Notes: generated from the letters alone by a model not told the origin. Positions 1-8,921 are shown, counted from the stretch's first letter. The stretch: DNA of 36,077 bases from Marinomonas lutimaris (GCF_019426345.1 NZ_JAHLLW010000015.1:1-36077), one strand, 5' to 3'. Numbers and translations are program-made.

Positions 1-537
1 CAAGCTTCTACTTACATTTTGTCAGAGTCTGGATGGAGAGGATTTACGACAAACGCGATTGCTGAGCGGGCAGGCGTGAACATTAGTTCGTTGTACCAAT
101 TCTTTCCCAATAAAGAATCAATCGTTGCAGAATTGCAAAAACGGCATTCTGACGATATGCGCACAGACTTGTTGGATACCCTTAGTAATTTGGCAGTAGG
201 GCTTACTTTTAGGGAAGTGCTTACGGAGATTATCGACGTGCTTGTTAAAAAGCACCAAATGGAGCCAGAGGTTCACAAAGTCCTTAATAAAGAAATTCCG
301 TTTACGGTGAGATCCGTTTTAGACGAAGCAACCGAATTGCGTGACCAGCTTTTATTTATCCTAGAACCTCACATGGTGGATGTGCCAGATCCGAAACTGT
401 CGATTTATATTATTGGTGTATCTATTGATGCGGTGATAAATGAAGTGATATCCAGTCGACCTCATATGCTCGGTGAAGCAGCCCTAACAACGGAGTTAGT
501 GACTTTATTGGAGCGTTTTTTGGTTCGACCTGTTTAG
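1..537 (+). CDS. TetR/AcrR family transcriptional regulator (5'-truncated by window edge)
   Basis: A transcriptional repressor of the TetR family that should bind DNA as a dimer through an N-terminal helix-turn-helix and sense a ligand with its C-terminal helical domain. The reading frame is open to the first base of the window, so the true start lies outside; the TTG at 19 is internal. The visible HTH signature is TTNAIAERAGVN followed by SSLYQFFPNKESIVAEL, the typical TetR recognition helix and the F/YFP-K-E turn. The remaining ~125 residues are variable and give no ligand. It converges on the transporter gene at 649-1932, with a hairpin between them. Its target genes are probably upstream, outside the window. 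Family assignment is firm; the regulated function is unknown. Confidence 0.88.
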   Translation, partial: QASTYILSESGWRGFTTNAIAERAGVNISSLYQFFPNKESIVAELQKRHSDDMRTDLLDTLSNLAVGLTFREVLTEIIDVLVKKHQMEPEVHKVLNKEIPFTVRSVLDEATELRDQLLFILEPHMVDVPDPKLSIYIIGVSIDAVINEVISSRPHMLGEAALTTELVTLLERFLVRPV

Positions 538-603
538 TTGTAAGCTTGAACTGTAATTGTTTTAGAGAAGGGAGAGGTGGTAGATTTATTCAAGGAGTGA
601 TGG

Positions 604-638
604 ATTGAAGTCAAGGTTCTGATGACCCTGACTTCAAT
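604..638. terminator. Hairpin between convergent genes (possible bidirectional terminator)
   Basis: A 10-bp perfect inverted repeat (ATTGAAGTCA at 604-613, TGACTTCAAT at 629-638) with an additional GG/CC pairing inside the loop. It lies between the convergent TetR and transporter genes, where a shared terminator is expected. Neither strand has a convincing T-run after the stem, so intrinsic termination is only inferred. Confidence 0.4.
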
Positions 639-648
639 GTAATGTACT

Positions 649-1932
649 TTACGCGATAGCTTGAACCACTAGAGTCGCAAGAATCAGCATGAAGGCGCCG
701 CCAATTCGAGAAGATATCTGTGCGAACGGCATCAATTCCATACGTTTACTTGCTGCAAGAACCGCTACGTCGCCTGTACCACCCATGTTAGCCATGCAAA
801 GACCGCCAGTGATAGCCGCTTCGATAGGGTAGAAGCCCATCAACCAGCCAATCAAGCCAGCGCCAAACACTGCGCCAAGTACTGTGATTAAAACTAATAA
901 GAAGTACATAGGAGACAAAGCGTCTAGAATTTGGTTTAGATCGGTATAAGCAACACCGATACCAACCAACAATGCCGGCGTTAGGTTGCCTACAACAAAT
1001 TTATACCAAGAGAACGCCGCTTGTTCTAATGCTTTTGGCATGATGCCAGACACTTTGATGATCGCAATAGATAGGATCATTAGAGCGTATGTGTGCATGC
1101 TGATGTAATTTGATAGCAAAGTGCCAAGGAAATACATGCTTACCGCAAGTAAAGCGCCAATACCTAATGTTGTGATATTGAGAGAGGATGCTGTTTGATC
1201 TTCTTCCTCTATTGTTTTTTGACCACGAATTAGCTGGCCATTACCTGTAAGACTAGGTGCTACTTGACCAAGCTTGTGTAGCAAGCCCGCCATAACAATG
1301 GCAATAGCGTTACCAATAGCTAGTGCTGGAACCATTTGAGACATTAAAGATTCAGCACTCATGCCTGTTTTCCCAGACATGATTTCAACTAGAGGTACAG
1401 CACCTGCACCCATGCCACCGCCCATAATAGGTAGAGCGATCAGCATAACGGAATCGTAGAAGCTTTTGCTAACCAGCATGCCAATTAGACCTGTGAAGAT
1501 ACAAGCAAAGAAAGCCGATCCTAAAATGACAGGAATGTACTTCAACGCTGCTTTTTTAAGGGTCTGAGTATCCATACCGAATATAGAGCCGGTCACTAAA
1601 CTGGCAACATAAAAAGATAAAAAGCCGCCACTTTTCATGAATGTCGTGACATTACTTTCTGCGCTAGAAGGGAATAGGCCGCTGTGAAATAGGTAAGCAG
1701 AACCAAAAATAACCACGATGGCACCGCCACCAAAAAATTGGTTGATAATCGGTGTTCTGTCCCCAATGTAATTAAGAATAAAGCCAACAATAACCATAAT
1801 CCCTATGGCACCTATCATTCCGCCGGGCATCATGCCTGCAAAGGTGGCTAATAAAATAGTGATAGCGGCAATAGCTAATATGATTTTACTGGTGCGTTGA
1901 TCTCGCACCGTCATTACATCATTAGTGATCAT
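649..1932 (-). CDS. 2-hydroxycarboxylate transporter family Na+ symporter (CitS/MaeN/CimH type)
   Basis: An inner-membrane secondary transporter expected to carry a 2-hydroxycarboxylate such as citrate, malate or lactate with Na+ or H+. The 427-residue protein is almost entirely hydrophobic with about 10-12 membrane segments, the usual size for 2HCT proteins. The two family reentrant-loop motifs are visible: PIMGGGMGAGAVPL at about 168-181 and a second GG-containing loop (NMGGTGDVAVL) in the C-terminal half. A hydrophilic linker rich in Glu/Gln at about 235-247 separates the two domain halves, as in CitS. The start is supported by an AAAGAGAG Shine-Dalgarno just upstream. No citrate lyase or malic enzyme gene is adjacent, so the substrate cannot be chosen. 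It is separated by a terminator-like hairpin from the signalling operon that reads toward it. Confidence 0.88.
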   Translation of the reverse strand: MITNDVMTVRDQRTSKIILAIAAITILLATFAGMMPGGMIGAIGIMVIVGFILNYIGDRTPIINQFFGGGAIVVIFGSAYLFHSGLFPSSAESNVTTFMKSGGFLSFYVASLVTGSIFGMDTQTLKKAALKYIPVILGSAFFACIFTGLIGMLVSKSFYDSVMLIALPIMGGGMGAGAVPLVEIMSGKTGMSAESLMSQMVPALAIGNAIAIVMAGLLHKLGQVAPSLTGNGQLIRGQKTIEEEDQTASSLNITTLGIGALLAVSMYFLGTLLSNYISMHTYALMILSIAIIKVSGIMPKALEQAAFSWYKFVVGNLTPALLVGIGVAYTDLNQILDALSPMYFLLVLITVLGAVFGAGLIGWLMGFYPIEAAITGGLCMANMGGTGDVAVLAASKRMELMPFAQISSRIGGAFMLILATLVVQAIA

Positions 1933-2125
1933 TGTAGACTCTCTTTTTTTCTGCTTGTTTTGATTATTCGCCGCAGTCTACCAACCTTCGTTCTAAGCGG
2001 AAGTTACTTTTCCTTTAATGAAACTAAAAAGCAGTTTTGAAACTTTTGTAAGGGTTTTTTTGGTGGGATTTTGCACAATTGCGAGTTTGTTTTGTCATGA
2101 TCTGATTTACTGTACATCGTCAAAA

Positions 2126-2154
2126 CACCGTTTTTTAACTATGAAAAAACGGTG
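2126..2154 (-). terminator. Rho-independent terminator-like hairpin after the c-di-GMP operon
   Basis: Perfect 11-bp inverted repeat (CACCGTTTTTT at 2126-2136, AAAAAACGGTG at 2144-2154) with a 7-nt loop. On the minus strand it lies about 35 bp after the stop of the REC-GGDEF-EAL gene and is followed by TTTTG, so it most likely ends that operon before the transporter gene. The stem contains A/T runs and could work in both directions. Confidence 0.6.
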
Positions 2155-2188
2155 TGGCGCATCAGAAAAGTATGTATTGGATAAGGTA

Positions 2189-3907
2189 TTAGTGGATATT
2201 ATTTTTTGGGCTGTACGATTGAATCCATGCTGTCATTTTATCTGCAGCCATCGGTTTGGCAATAAAGTACCCTTGACCCCGTAGGCAGCCCATGTCAATA
2301 AGTGCTTGCACGTGTTCAAGAGACTCAACCCCCTCAGCAATTAGGTGGTAGTTAAACGCTTTACTGAGCGCAACAACACAAGCGACGATAGAGCGATCCT
2401 CTTGGTTTGATAAAATGTTCTGAACGAAACTTTTATCGATTTTTAACGTGTTTAGTGGAAGTTGTTTTAAATAGCTAAGTGACGCATAACCTGTCCCGAA
2501 ATCATCTAGTGCTACATGAACCCCTAATTCACAGCAAGCTTTTACCACTTCAACTGCATTGTTAATATCACAAATTGAAACAGTTTCTAGCACTTCAAGT
2601 TCTAATAAACTGGGATTGGTATTGGGAATATTTTTTAATAATTGACCCAGGCGTTGAGCGAAGCCTTTGCTAAGTAAGTGGGCTGGGGCAATATTGACGC
2701 TGACAACTAAGTCATTTTTTTGCCATAAGACGTGTTGTCTAAGAGCTTCTTGTAAAACCCATTCACCGATTAAAATTCCTGTATTTGGATGCTCCAATAC
2801 CTCTGAAAACTCACCCGGATAGAGAAAGCCCATAGTAGGATGGTTCCAACGAATGAGAGCTTCAACTCCTATTAACTTATGATTCAGCATGTCTACTTGA
2901 GGTTGATAATGAAGAACAAATTCATTTCGCAAAATACCTCTTTCAGCTGCCTGCAACATTGTTCGCCGAGCATACTGGCGTCGCTCTTCTTCAGGATCAA
3001 AAAATATAATATTATTTCTTCCCATATTTTTTGCTTGATACATGGTTTGATCAGCTCTGCGTAAAATAGTATCTGCATCTAGGCTATCGTTGGATACTAG
3101 AGCTACACCAATACTTGCTGATACTTGAACTTGGCAGTCAAATTCAGCTAATTCGATGGGAGTGTTGACTAATTCAATAAGGCGGTTGAGAAAACCGTCA
3201 CATTCTTCTCTACAGTTAACATCACGAAGTAATAAAACAAACTCATCACCACCGATTCGGGCTAAAGTATCGCTTTTTCGAAGTATCTGCTTTAGCCGAT
3301 TTGCAATGGTAACTAGTACATAGTCGCCTGTATCGTGACCATAATTGTCATTTACAGGTTTAAAATTATCTAAATCAAGAAAGGCGACAGCTGCGGCATT
3401 TTGATTGAGGATAACTTGCTGTAACTTTTCGAGTAGCAAAGGGCGGCTTGCCAATCCTGTTAAGTTGTCATAATGAGCCATATCGTGCAGTTTTTTTTCT
3501 AACTCGGCCCGATGGATAGAGCTAATAATAGCGCGTATGAGCTGAGGGCTTTGTAATTGGCTCTTTAGCAGATAATCACTGGCACCAAGTCGCATTGCTT
3601 CAGCGGCGACTTCTTCATCGCCTAAGCCTGTTACCATGATCACTGCGCAGTGGCTATCCATTTTGGTGCGTATATTATTGAGTAGAGTAAGCCCAGAATT
3701 TAGCCCTAAGCGATAGTCAACAATAACGCAGTCGTAGTCATTGTTACTGAGGAAATTCATAGAGTCCTCAACCGATGATGCTTCTGAAATATTGGTTTCT
3801 ATATCGGATTTAGACAGCATTCTACGCAGGCGTTCGCGATCGACATCATCATCGTCGACAATTAAGAGTTTTAGAACGTGACCTTCATTGGTTTCTAATA
3901 CTTCCAT
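2189..3907 (-). CDS. Response regulator with GGDEF and EAL domains (c-di-GMP synthase/phosphodiesterase)
   Basis: A cytoplasmic two-component output protein predicted to make and/or degrade cyclic di-GMP. Domain order: REC (about 11-130; acidic cluster 18-21, phospho-acceptor D64, Lys in YLLK at 115), GGDEF (about 145-305; intact RIGGDEF with GGDEF at 219-223, and an RxxD inhibitory site at 210-213 exactly five residues before it), EAL (about 320-565; EAL at 349-351, N in SVNIAP, DDFGTG at 468-473, K in LKIDK, EGVE at 525-528). Both enzymatic domains therefore keep their catalytic motifs. The start chosen is the ATG at 3907, which has GGAG 5-6 nt upstream and follows the receiver gene by 13 bp; an in-frame ATG at 3955 would overlap that gene by 35 bp and has no better ribosome site. 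It is the last gene of the kinase-receiver-effector operon, so its activity is probably set by phosphorylation from the kinase. Confidence 0.93.
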   Translation of the reverse strand: MEVLETNEGHVLKLLIVDDDDVDRERLRRMLSKSDIETNISEASSVEDSMNFLSNNDYDCVIVDYRLGLNSGLTLLNNIRTKMDSHCAVIMVTGLGDEEVAAEAMRLGASDYLLKSQLQSPQLIRAIISSIHRAELEKKLHDMAHYDNLTGLASRPLLLEKLQQVILNQNAAAVAFLDLDNFKPVNDNYGHDTGDYVLVTIANRLKQILRKSDTLARIGGDEFVLLLRDVNCREECDGFLNRLIELVNTPIELAEFDCQVQVSASIGVALVSNDSLDADTILRRADQTMYQAKNMGRNNIIFFDPEEERRQYARRTMLQAAERGILRNEFVLHYQPQVDMLNHKLIGVEALIRWNHPTMGFLYPGEFSEVLEHPNTGILIGEWVLQEALRQHVLWQKNDLVVSVNIAPAHLLSKGFAQRLGQLLKNIPNTNPSLLELEVLETVSICDINNAVEVVKACCELGVHVALDDFGTGYASLSYLKQLPLNTLKIDKSFVQNILSNQEDRSIVACVVALSKAFNYHLIAEGVESLEHVQALIDMGCLRGQGYFIAKPMAADKMTAWIQSYSPKNNIH

Positions 3908-3920
3908 GATTTCTCCAGAC

Positions 3921-4346
3921 CTAGCGATTGGGCTCAACAGCATTTCTATAGGCATCCATTAAAGCGGCAAGTTTTGCAAATTGTGGTCCCACAGCAGACT
4001 TGACCATATAGCCTGCTACATTATTGTCGTAAGCTCGCGAACGATCATTGTCATCATTCGAGGTAGTAAGGATAAAGATGACAGTATCTTGTAGGCTTGG
4101 GTCGTCACGTACATACTCTAAAAACTCAAAACCATTCATGACAGGCATATTCAAATCCAGTAACACCACATAAGGCGTTGTCAACGCTCTGCTTGGGTGC
4201 CTGTTTTCAAGAATTTCAATAGCAACCTTGCCATGCTCTGCAAAAACAAGGTTTATATCTGGCGCTACTTTTCTTAGGCTGCGTGTTATTGATTCTGCTG
4301 CTACATCATCATCTTCAACGATGAGTACACTTAATTCTTTAATCAT
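3921..4346 (-). CDS. Single-domain response regulator (CheY/Rcp1-like receiver)
   Basis: A 141-residue stand-alone receiver domain with no output domain. Key residues are the acidic cluster EDDD at 11-14, phospho-acceptor D64 in LLDLNMP, T94/T95 in ILTTSND and K116 in GYMVKS, so it should be phosphorylatable. The length and the N-MPVMNGFEFL pattern are closest to the Rcp1-type receivers that pair with PAS or phytochrome histidine kinases. It sits 14 bp after the tandem-PAS kinase and 13 bp before the REC-GGDEF-EAL gene, so the three are co-transcribed. It could relay phosphate from the kinase to the c-di-GMP protein, act as a phosphate sink, or signal to another partner; the sequence does not tell which. 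Confidence 0.92.
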   Translation of the reverse strand: MIKELSVLIVEDDDVAAESITRSLRKVAPDINLVFAEHGKVAIEILENRHPSRALTTPYVVLLDLNMPVMNGFEFLEYVRDDPSLQDTVIFILTTSNDDNDRSRAYDNNVAGYMVKSAVGPQFAKLAALMDAYRNAVEPNR

Positions 4347-4360
4347 GAGTGTCTTTCCTT

Positions 4361-5857
4361 TTAGATATGAGTATCTTTCCTTAAAAATCTAGGCCACCAG
4401 ACATGGAAAGTGACGCCTCGTTGATGCTTATTTGCTTCAACACTTATACGTCCTCCATGTGTTTCTACCAAACGCCGACTGACTGATAAACCAATTCCTG
4501 TGCCGCTGCGCTCATTAGATGTCACAGTTTGAAATAGGCGAAAAATACGTGTGAATGCGGCTTCTGGAATACCAGGTCCATCATCACAAATCGTAAAATG
4601 ACAAAGGTTGTTTTCAGCAACACAGCCAATGGCAATGGAGCCAGTATCTTGGTCATGATGCTTTATAGCGTTACTAATAAGGTTGCGCATGACGGTTTCG
4701 AGAGGTGTCCATACCGAAGTGAAATGTTCAAGTTGGATGTCACGGGATATTGTTATACCTTTTGGGACTTCCAAGAGTTCGAATATATTGTCGAATAGAG
4801 TATTTACATTAATATCTTGTGTGTTGGACTCTACTTTTCCTGCTCTAGCATAAGCTAATAAATTATCTATTAGCTGCTCCATGCGCTGAATACGAACGCT
4901 GATACGCTCAAGGTTTCGTGTCACATCTGGCAAGGGATCTTCACCAATATCTTCTTTAACCCATTCTAATAAATCTGCAATGCCTCTTAGTGGAGAGCGT
5001 AAGTCATGAGAGGCAACGTAAGTAAACTCTTCTAAATTGGTGTTGGTTTCACGTAGCTCCTGTTCTAAACGTTTGCGCTTGGTAATGTCCAATAAAGAAA
5101 CAAGCACCATTTCGCTGTCTTCTTCGTCTTCAAATGGGCTTAGCCCTATTTCAACAGGAAATTCCCGTCCGTCCTTATGTAAGGCGGTAAGATCTCGACC
5201 CACGCCCATCATTCTTGGTGTTGGGCTTTTGTGAAAAGTATGACGTAAATGGTTGTGATGTTTGCGATAGCGTTGTGGCAGAAGCATATCCATCGACTGA
5301 TTTATTAATTCCTCAGAGGTATAGCCAAAGGACTGGCACAGTGCACTATTTGTTAAATGTATAATGCCGTCAGCATCAATGACCAGTACACCATGAGGCG
5401 CATCTTGAATTGAGCGTTGGAACATATTACTTGCTCGTTGTCTTGTCGTGAGGTCAATCAAGGTTGCCAAGACAAAAGTTTGATCTCCCTGTTCTATTGG
5501 GTTTAAGCCAATTTCAATTGGAATATGTTTTCCGTCTTTTTTGCGTGCATAGAGAGCCTGTCCAACTCCCATTTGGCGTTTACGAGGTTGACTGAAGAAT
5601 TGCATCATGAGCTTTTTGTGGTTTGCTTGAAACTCGATAGGGAGTAAAAAATCAATATCTTCCCCTAATAGCTCTTCTGATGAATAACCTAATATTTCGG
5701 AAAGTGTTTCATTGATAAATAAGATTTTAGCGTCAGTACTGACCACCATAGCGCCCATAGGTAAGCAGGTAACTAATTGCTGTAAAAAAGCATTTTCTGC
5801 CAACTGTTTGTTCTGTATCGGGTTATTGTTATTAGTGGCTTCATTATGATCCATCAT
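4361..5857 (-). CDS. Tandem-PAS sensor histidine kinase
   Basis: A sensor kinase, first gene of the operon with two receivers. Counting from the ATG at 5857 (498 aa): PAS1 about 25-140, PAS2 about 145-262, HisKA with H284 in ASHDLRSPL, and HATPase_c with N-box RNLISNAIKH (391-400), DDGPGIP (425-431), F-box and GTGIGLSVSRRL (452-463). All catalytic motifs are intact. The two PAS units resemble each other strongly (GY[ST]SEEL..LLP, MGVG..L.A..KDG, P[IV]EIGL.P), which indicates internal duplication. The frame extends to an ATG at 5929, which would add a hydrophobic N-terminus (IRLIAVLSFLVYLYI) that could anchor the protein; that start has no clear ribosome site, whereas GGA lies 4-7 nt before the ATGs at 5857/5854. 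The cue could be redox, oxygen or a small ligand; no haem- or flavin-binding residues can be named. Confidence 0.9.
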   Translation of the reverse strand: MMDHNEATNNNNPIQNKQLAENAFLQQLVTCLPMGAMVVSTDAKILFINETLSEILGYSSEELLGEDIDFLLPIEFQANHKKLMMQFFSQPRKRQMGVGQALYARKKDGKHIPIEIGLNPIEQGDQTFVLATLIDLTTRQRASNMFQRSIQDAPHGVLVIDADGIIHLTNSALCQSFGYTSEELINQSMDMLLPQRYRKHHNHLRHTFHKSPTPRMMGVGRDLTALHKDGREFPVEIGLSPFEDEEDSEMVLVSLLDITKRKRLEQELRETNTNLEEFTYVASHDLRSPLRGIADLLEWVKEDIGEDPLPDVTRNLERISVRIQRMEQLIDNLLAYARAGKVESNTQDINVNTLFDNIFELLEVPKGITISRDIQLEHFTSVWTPLETVMRNLISNAIKHHDQDTGSIAIGCVAENNLCHFTICDDGPGIPEAAFTRIFRLFQTVTSNERSGTGIGLSVSRRLVETHGGRISVEANKHQRGVTFHVWWPRFLRKDTHI

Positions 5858-5929
5858 GCATTCCAATTGTAAAGAAGACTCTATATATAGATAGACTAGG
5901 AATGAAAGAACAGCAATTAACCTAATCAT

Positions 5930-6465
5930 TAGATTTGTTAAAAATAGTATCTATTACAATATGATGGCGTGAAAAATAAAGTGTAATTTTGGTTGTGTTT
6001 TTTGGAAACGCTAGTAGATGCAAGTTTGTCTGATTTTGCGGTATGCATCTCTTGGTAAGGTATGAGCAAGTCCTTCAGTCCTAGCTTCTAGACTATGCCT
6101 TTCGGGGCTCTCAGAGTAAACGTCACTTATCGTTGCTATATTTCGAAAGGCACCTTTTACGAGATACTTTCTTTACTTGAATATACTGTAATATAGCAAA
6201 ATTACATCAAACCTAAATTGAGTAACATTTGTTAAAAAAAGTGATGAAAAAGTTACAAAAAAACATGTTGAGTGATCGTAAATAGAGTTTTTGCCAATTG
6301 AATACTGCATTAATAAACGCTAGCATGCTTTCGTTTTATGAAATGTTGTTTCTTCGTTTTTTAAATGAAGATGAGTTGCGTTTTGCCAGTAATGTTTTAA
6401 AGATTTAAGTCCTAAATCTTATTGGTTAATAGTAGTGGTTTATTAAATGGAGTTATGAAAAATTA
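5930..6465. promoter_or_regulatory. Divergent intergenic region between the sensor kinase operon and the MCP gene
   Basis: About 540 bp without a credible gene, AT-rich, expected to hold the promoters for the kinase operon (minus) and the chemoreceptor (plus). No convincing sigma-28 flagellar promoter (TAAA-N15-GCCGATAA type) was found before the chemoreceptor. The one clear structure is a 9-bp inverted repeat at 6096-6104/6144-6152, listed separately. The last 100 bp before the MCP start are very AT-rich. Confidence 0.5.
6096..6152. repeat. Long-range inverted repeat (possible structured RNA or operator pair)
   Basis: TGCCTTTCG at 6096-6104 is the exact reverse complement of CGAAAGGCA at 6144-6152, with 39 bp between. 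The block is more GC-rich than its surroundings. It could close a stem-loop in a leader or small RNA, or be two operator half-sites. No T-run follows on either strand, so it is not a terminator. Confidence 0.3.
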
Positions 6466-8094
6466 ATGAAAAACATTAAGTTAAGTGTATTGCTTTTTTC
6501 TAGCTATGGATTGATTGTTTTAGGCTTAATCATGATCGTTGTGTTGTCTTTCACTCGAATGAACAACATTAATAATCAGTCGACAGTCATTTCTGAAGAC
6601 TGGTTGCCATCAGTGCGTTTAGTTGAGCGTATTAACACTCAGACTGCAGATTTGCGTAATGCTGAAGCGGTTCATATTATTTCTCATATGCAAGAAGAGC
6701 AGGCGAAAGCTGAGAAAGAGATTGAAGACTTGAAGTCTAAAATTGCTAAGTCTATTGATAGCTATAGAGCGATGTCTTCTAGCCAAGAAGAAACGTCATT
6801 ATTAAAGCAGTTTGAGCAAGAATACAAAAACTATTTAGGTATTCAAAATCAATTACTTAATTTATCAAGACAGAATGAAGATGAGGCTGCTCGATCTTTA
6901 TTTATGTCGCAGTCTTTAATGAAATATAATCAGTACTCGGATGTATTGTTAAAACTTTCTGAAGTGAATACGGAAGGCGCCAACCTAGCAAGTAAGAATG
7001 GCGACATGGTTTATCAAGAGTCTATTTCTATTCTTGCTATCTCTGCAGCCGTTATTGTAGTGATGGTCTGTATTGTGGCTTTCTATATAACACGAACATT
7101 AACTCAGCAGGTCGGGTACATTCAAAATGCCATGACGCGTTTGTCAGGTGGTGATTTAAGTTTTCGTTTAGATAATGTCTCTCGCAGCGAATTAGGTATG
7201 TTAGCGAGTCACTTCAATACAACAATCGAACAACTATCTACAACTGTTAACGATATTCAAGATGCGGCGACTCAGTTGGCTTCTACATCAGAAGAGCTTA
7301 GTACTGTTACGGAAAAATCGACTCAAGACATGCACCAGCAAAACGAGCAGTTAGAGTTGGCTGTTTCTGCGGTAACTGAAATGACATCAGCTGTTGAAGA
7401 TGTGGCGCGTAATGCGGTCTCTACTTCGAAAGACTCTGATATTGCTGATGAGCGCGCTGAACTAGGTCGAGATCAGGTTCAGCAAACCATAAAAACTATT
7501 CAGTCTTTACTGACAGAATTAAAAACTACGACTCAAGGTGTGAATGATTTAGCAGCGCAAGTTAGCAGTATTGGCTCAGTATTGGATGTCATTCGTGGTA
7601 TCGCAGATCAAACGAACTTGCTGGCATTAAACGCGGCGATTGAGGCGGCTCGTGCTGGTGAAACTGGTCGAGGTTTTGCGGTTGTTGCAGACGAGGTGCG
7701 TGCCTTGGCTCATCGTACTCAAGAGTCGACAAAAGACATTGAGAAAATGATTCAGTCAGTACAAAGTGGAACAGATGTTGCGGTAAGCTCAATGCAACGT
7801 AGCCATGACAAGGCCAATGCGACATTGGATATTGCTAACTTGTCAGGTGATGCACTAAAAGCTATTGCCGAGTCTGTTTCTCGTATCAATGATCAGAATA
7901 TTGCCATTGCCAGCTCGGCAGAAGAGCAAGCTTTAGTTGCACGTGAAGTAGATAAAAACTTACTGGCTATTCGTGATATTGCAAACGAAGCGGTTGCTGG
8001 GGCAAATCAATCCAGTGCAGCGAGTTTAGACCTTGCACGACTAGCAGAAAACCTAAATGGATTAACGAAACGTTTCAAACTGCTTAAGTCGTAA
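6466..8094 (+). CDS. Methyl-accepting chemotaxis protein (4HB periplasmic sensor)
   Basis: A membrane chemoreceptor that would couple a periplasmic signal to CheA/CheW. Of its 542 residues, 6-29 form TM1, 30-186 a mostly helical periplasmic region of four-helix-bundle (4HB_MCP) type, 187-208 TM2, about 209-262 HAMP (ITRTLTQQV...[10 protein letters not shown]), and the rest the cytoplasmic signalling hairpin with the conserved tip [20 protein letters not shown] and the following [18 protein letters not shown]. The C-terminus ends in FKLLKS with no NWETF-like tether for CheR/CheB. The start at 6466 is preceded by GGAG at a long spacing of about 13 nt. Divergent from the PAS kinase/c-di-GMP operon; a functional link between them is possible but unproven. 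The ligand is unknown. Confidence 0.94.
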   Translation: MKNIKLSVLLFSSYGLIVLGLIMIVVLSFTRMNNINNQSTVISEDWLPSVRLVERINTQTADLRNAEAVHIISHMQEEQAKAEKEIEDLKSKIAKSIDSYRAMSSSQEETSLLKQFEQEYKNYLGIQNQLLNLSRQNEDEAARSLFMSQSLMKYNQYSDVLLKLSEVNTEGANLASKNGDMVYQESISILAISAAVIVVMVCIVAFYITRTLTQQVGYIQNAMTRLSGGDLSFRLDNVSRSELGMLASHFNTTIEQLSTTVNDIQDAATQLASTSEELSTVTEKSTQDMHQQNEQLELAVSAVTEMTSAVEDVARNAVSTSKDSDIADERAELGRDQVQQTIKTIQSLLTELKTTTQGVNDLAAQVSSIGSVLDVIRGIADQTNLLALNAAIEAARAGETGRGFAVVADEVRALAHRTQESTKDIEKMIQSVQSGTDVAVSSMQRSHDKANATLDIANLSGDALKAIAESVSRINDQNIAIASSAEEQALVAREVDKNLLAIRDIANEAVAGANQSSAASLDLARLAENLNGLTKRFKLLKS

Positions 8095-8134
8095 CGTTAT
8101 ATCTGTTAGATTGTAACTAACATGAAATGATATT

Positions 8135-8168
8135 AAAAAGACCGAGTAGTTTGCTATTCGGTCTTTTT
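8135..8168. terminator. Bidirectional Rho-independent terminator
   Basis: AAAAAGACCGA at 8135-8145 pairs perfectly with TCGGTCTTTTT at 8158-8168 around a 12-nt loop, giving an 11-bp stem with T-runs in both directions. It ends the MCP gene on the plus strand and can also serve the lipoprotein gene on the minus strand. Confidence 0.88.
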
Positions 8169-8228
8169 GTTTTGTCCACGTATTAACGAATTAATGAAAG
8201 GCAAGTAGCAATAATGGCTGCCTGTACG

Positions 8229-8825
8229 CTAGTTTATTCTATGGAATGGACGCTTAGAGTCGAGTCTGGTTGGTCTCTGTAACGTATCTTGGTCATCAGC
8301 TCCAGTGTAGAGATTGTCGTTATTGATATAAATGATGTTGTATTCTTCAGGGTAGAAGTGGGCGCCATCATATCGCATAGTGCGACTATCTACTTCGGTG
8401 ACGATTGTGCCATCACTCAGCATAATGCCGTTCCCCAATGTGAATTTGCTAAATGATGTCGGGTTCGGGGCCCCTGGTAAGGGGCTAGTGCAGCCAGCAT
8501 CAAGGTAGTTTTTGATATCTGTGGTGAATTCGTTATGACTGAAGGATAACGTAACGATATTATAGTGCGCTTCACCTTCTACATGCCCACATGGCTTTCT
8601 CCAAGAGCCTTCAAGGTCACTGGTCGTCACGGTGGCGTTATATACTTTTTCGATATCGTTAGGATTGTTTTCTGTGTCGTTACCTTCGCTCTCGGTATCC
8701 TCGACTTCTGTAACAGGGCTTTCGTCGCTGCCTTTGAAATAATTCCCAATTTTGGTGTAGCTTTCATTGCCTACGCAGCCAGCCATTAGTACAGAAACTA
8801 GGCTTACCAATACAAGCTTTTCCAT
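8229..8825 (-). CDS. Hypothetical lipoprotein
   Basis: A 198-residue protein I do not recognise. It starts with a lipoprotein signal peptide: MEKLVLVSLVSVLMAGC, with the lipobox LMAGC placing the lipidated Cys at 17. Residues about 33-60 form an acidic low-complexity linker (E, D, N, T rich), then comes a compact beta-rich domain beginning LEGSWRKPC and containing two further cysteines (in KPCGH and DAGCTS) that could form a disulfide. The 'LEGSW...C' opening and alternating strands recall small lipocalin-like or calycin-type envelope proteins, but this is only a shape resemblance. The start is well supported by AAGGAAGAAG upstream. It lies 96 bp downstream of the ApbE gene on the same strand, so co-transcription is possible. 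Confidence 0.8.
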   Translation of the reverse strand: MEKLVLVSLVSVLMAGCVGNESYTKIGNYFKGSDESPVTEVEDTESEGNDTENNPNDIEKVYNATVTTSDLEGSWRKPCGHVEGEAHYNIVTLSFSHNEFTTDIKNYLDAGCTSPLPGAPNPTSFSKFTLGNGIMLSDGTIVTEVDSRTMRYDGAHFYPEEYNIIYINNDNLYTGADDQDTLQRPTRLDSKRPFHRIN

Positions 8826-8921
8826 AGCACTTCTTCCTTACGAAATTGTCAGTTCAATATATGATTAAAATAGTCTCGCATAAGGCGAGCAGTAGTAACA
8901 AGCATTACACCTGCTTGCTTT

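Noticed and set aside
2018..2284. 88-codon plus-strand frame between the transporter and the c-di-GMP gene.
   Set aside because: It crosses the terminator-like hairpin and overlaps the end of the REC-GGDEF-EAL gene in antisense, with no ribosome site and no recognisable domain.
6452..6468. Three-codon mini-frame (ATGAAAAATTAA) overlapping the MCP start.
   Set aside because: It looks like a small local duplication of the MCP start rather than a functional leader peptide; nothing else supports one.
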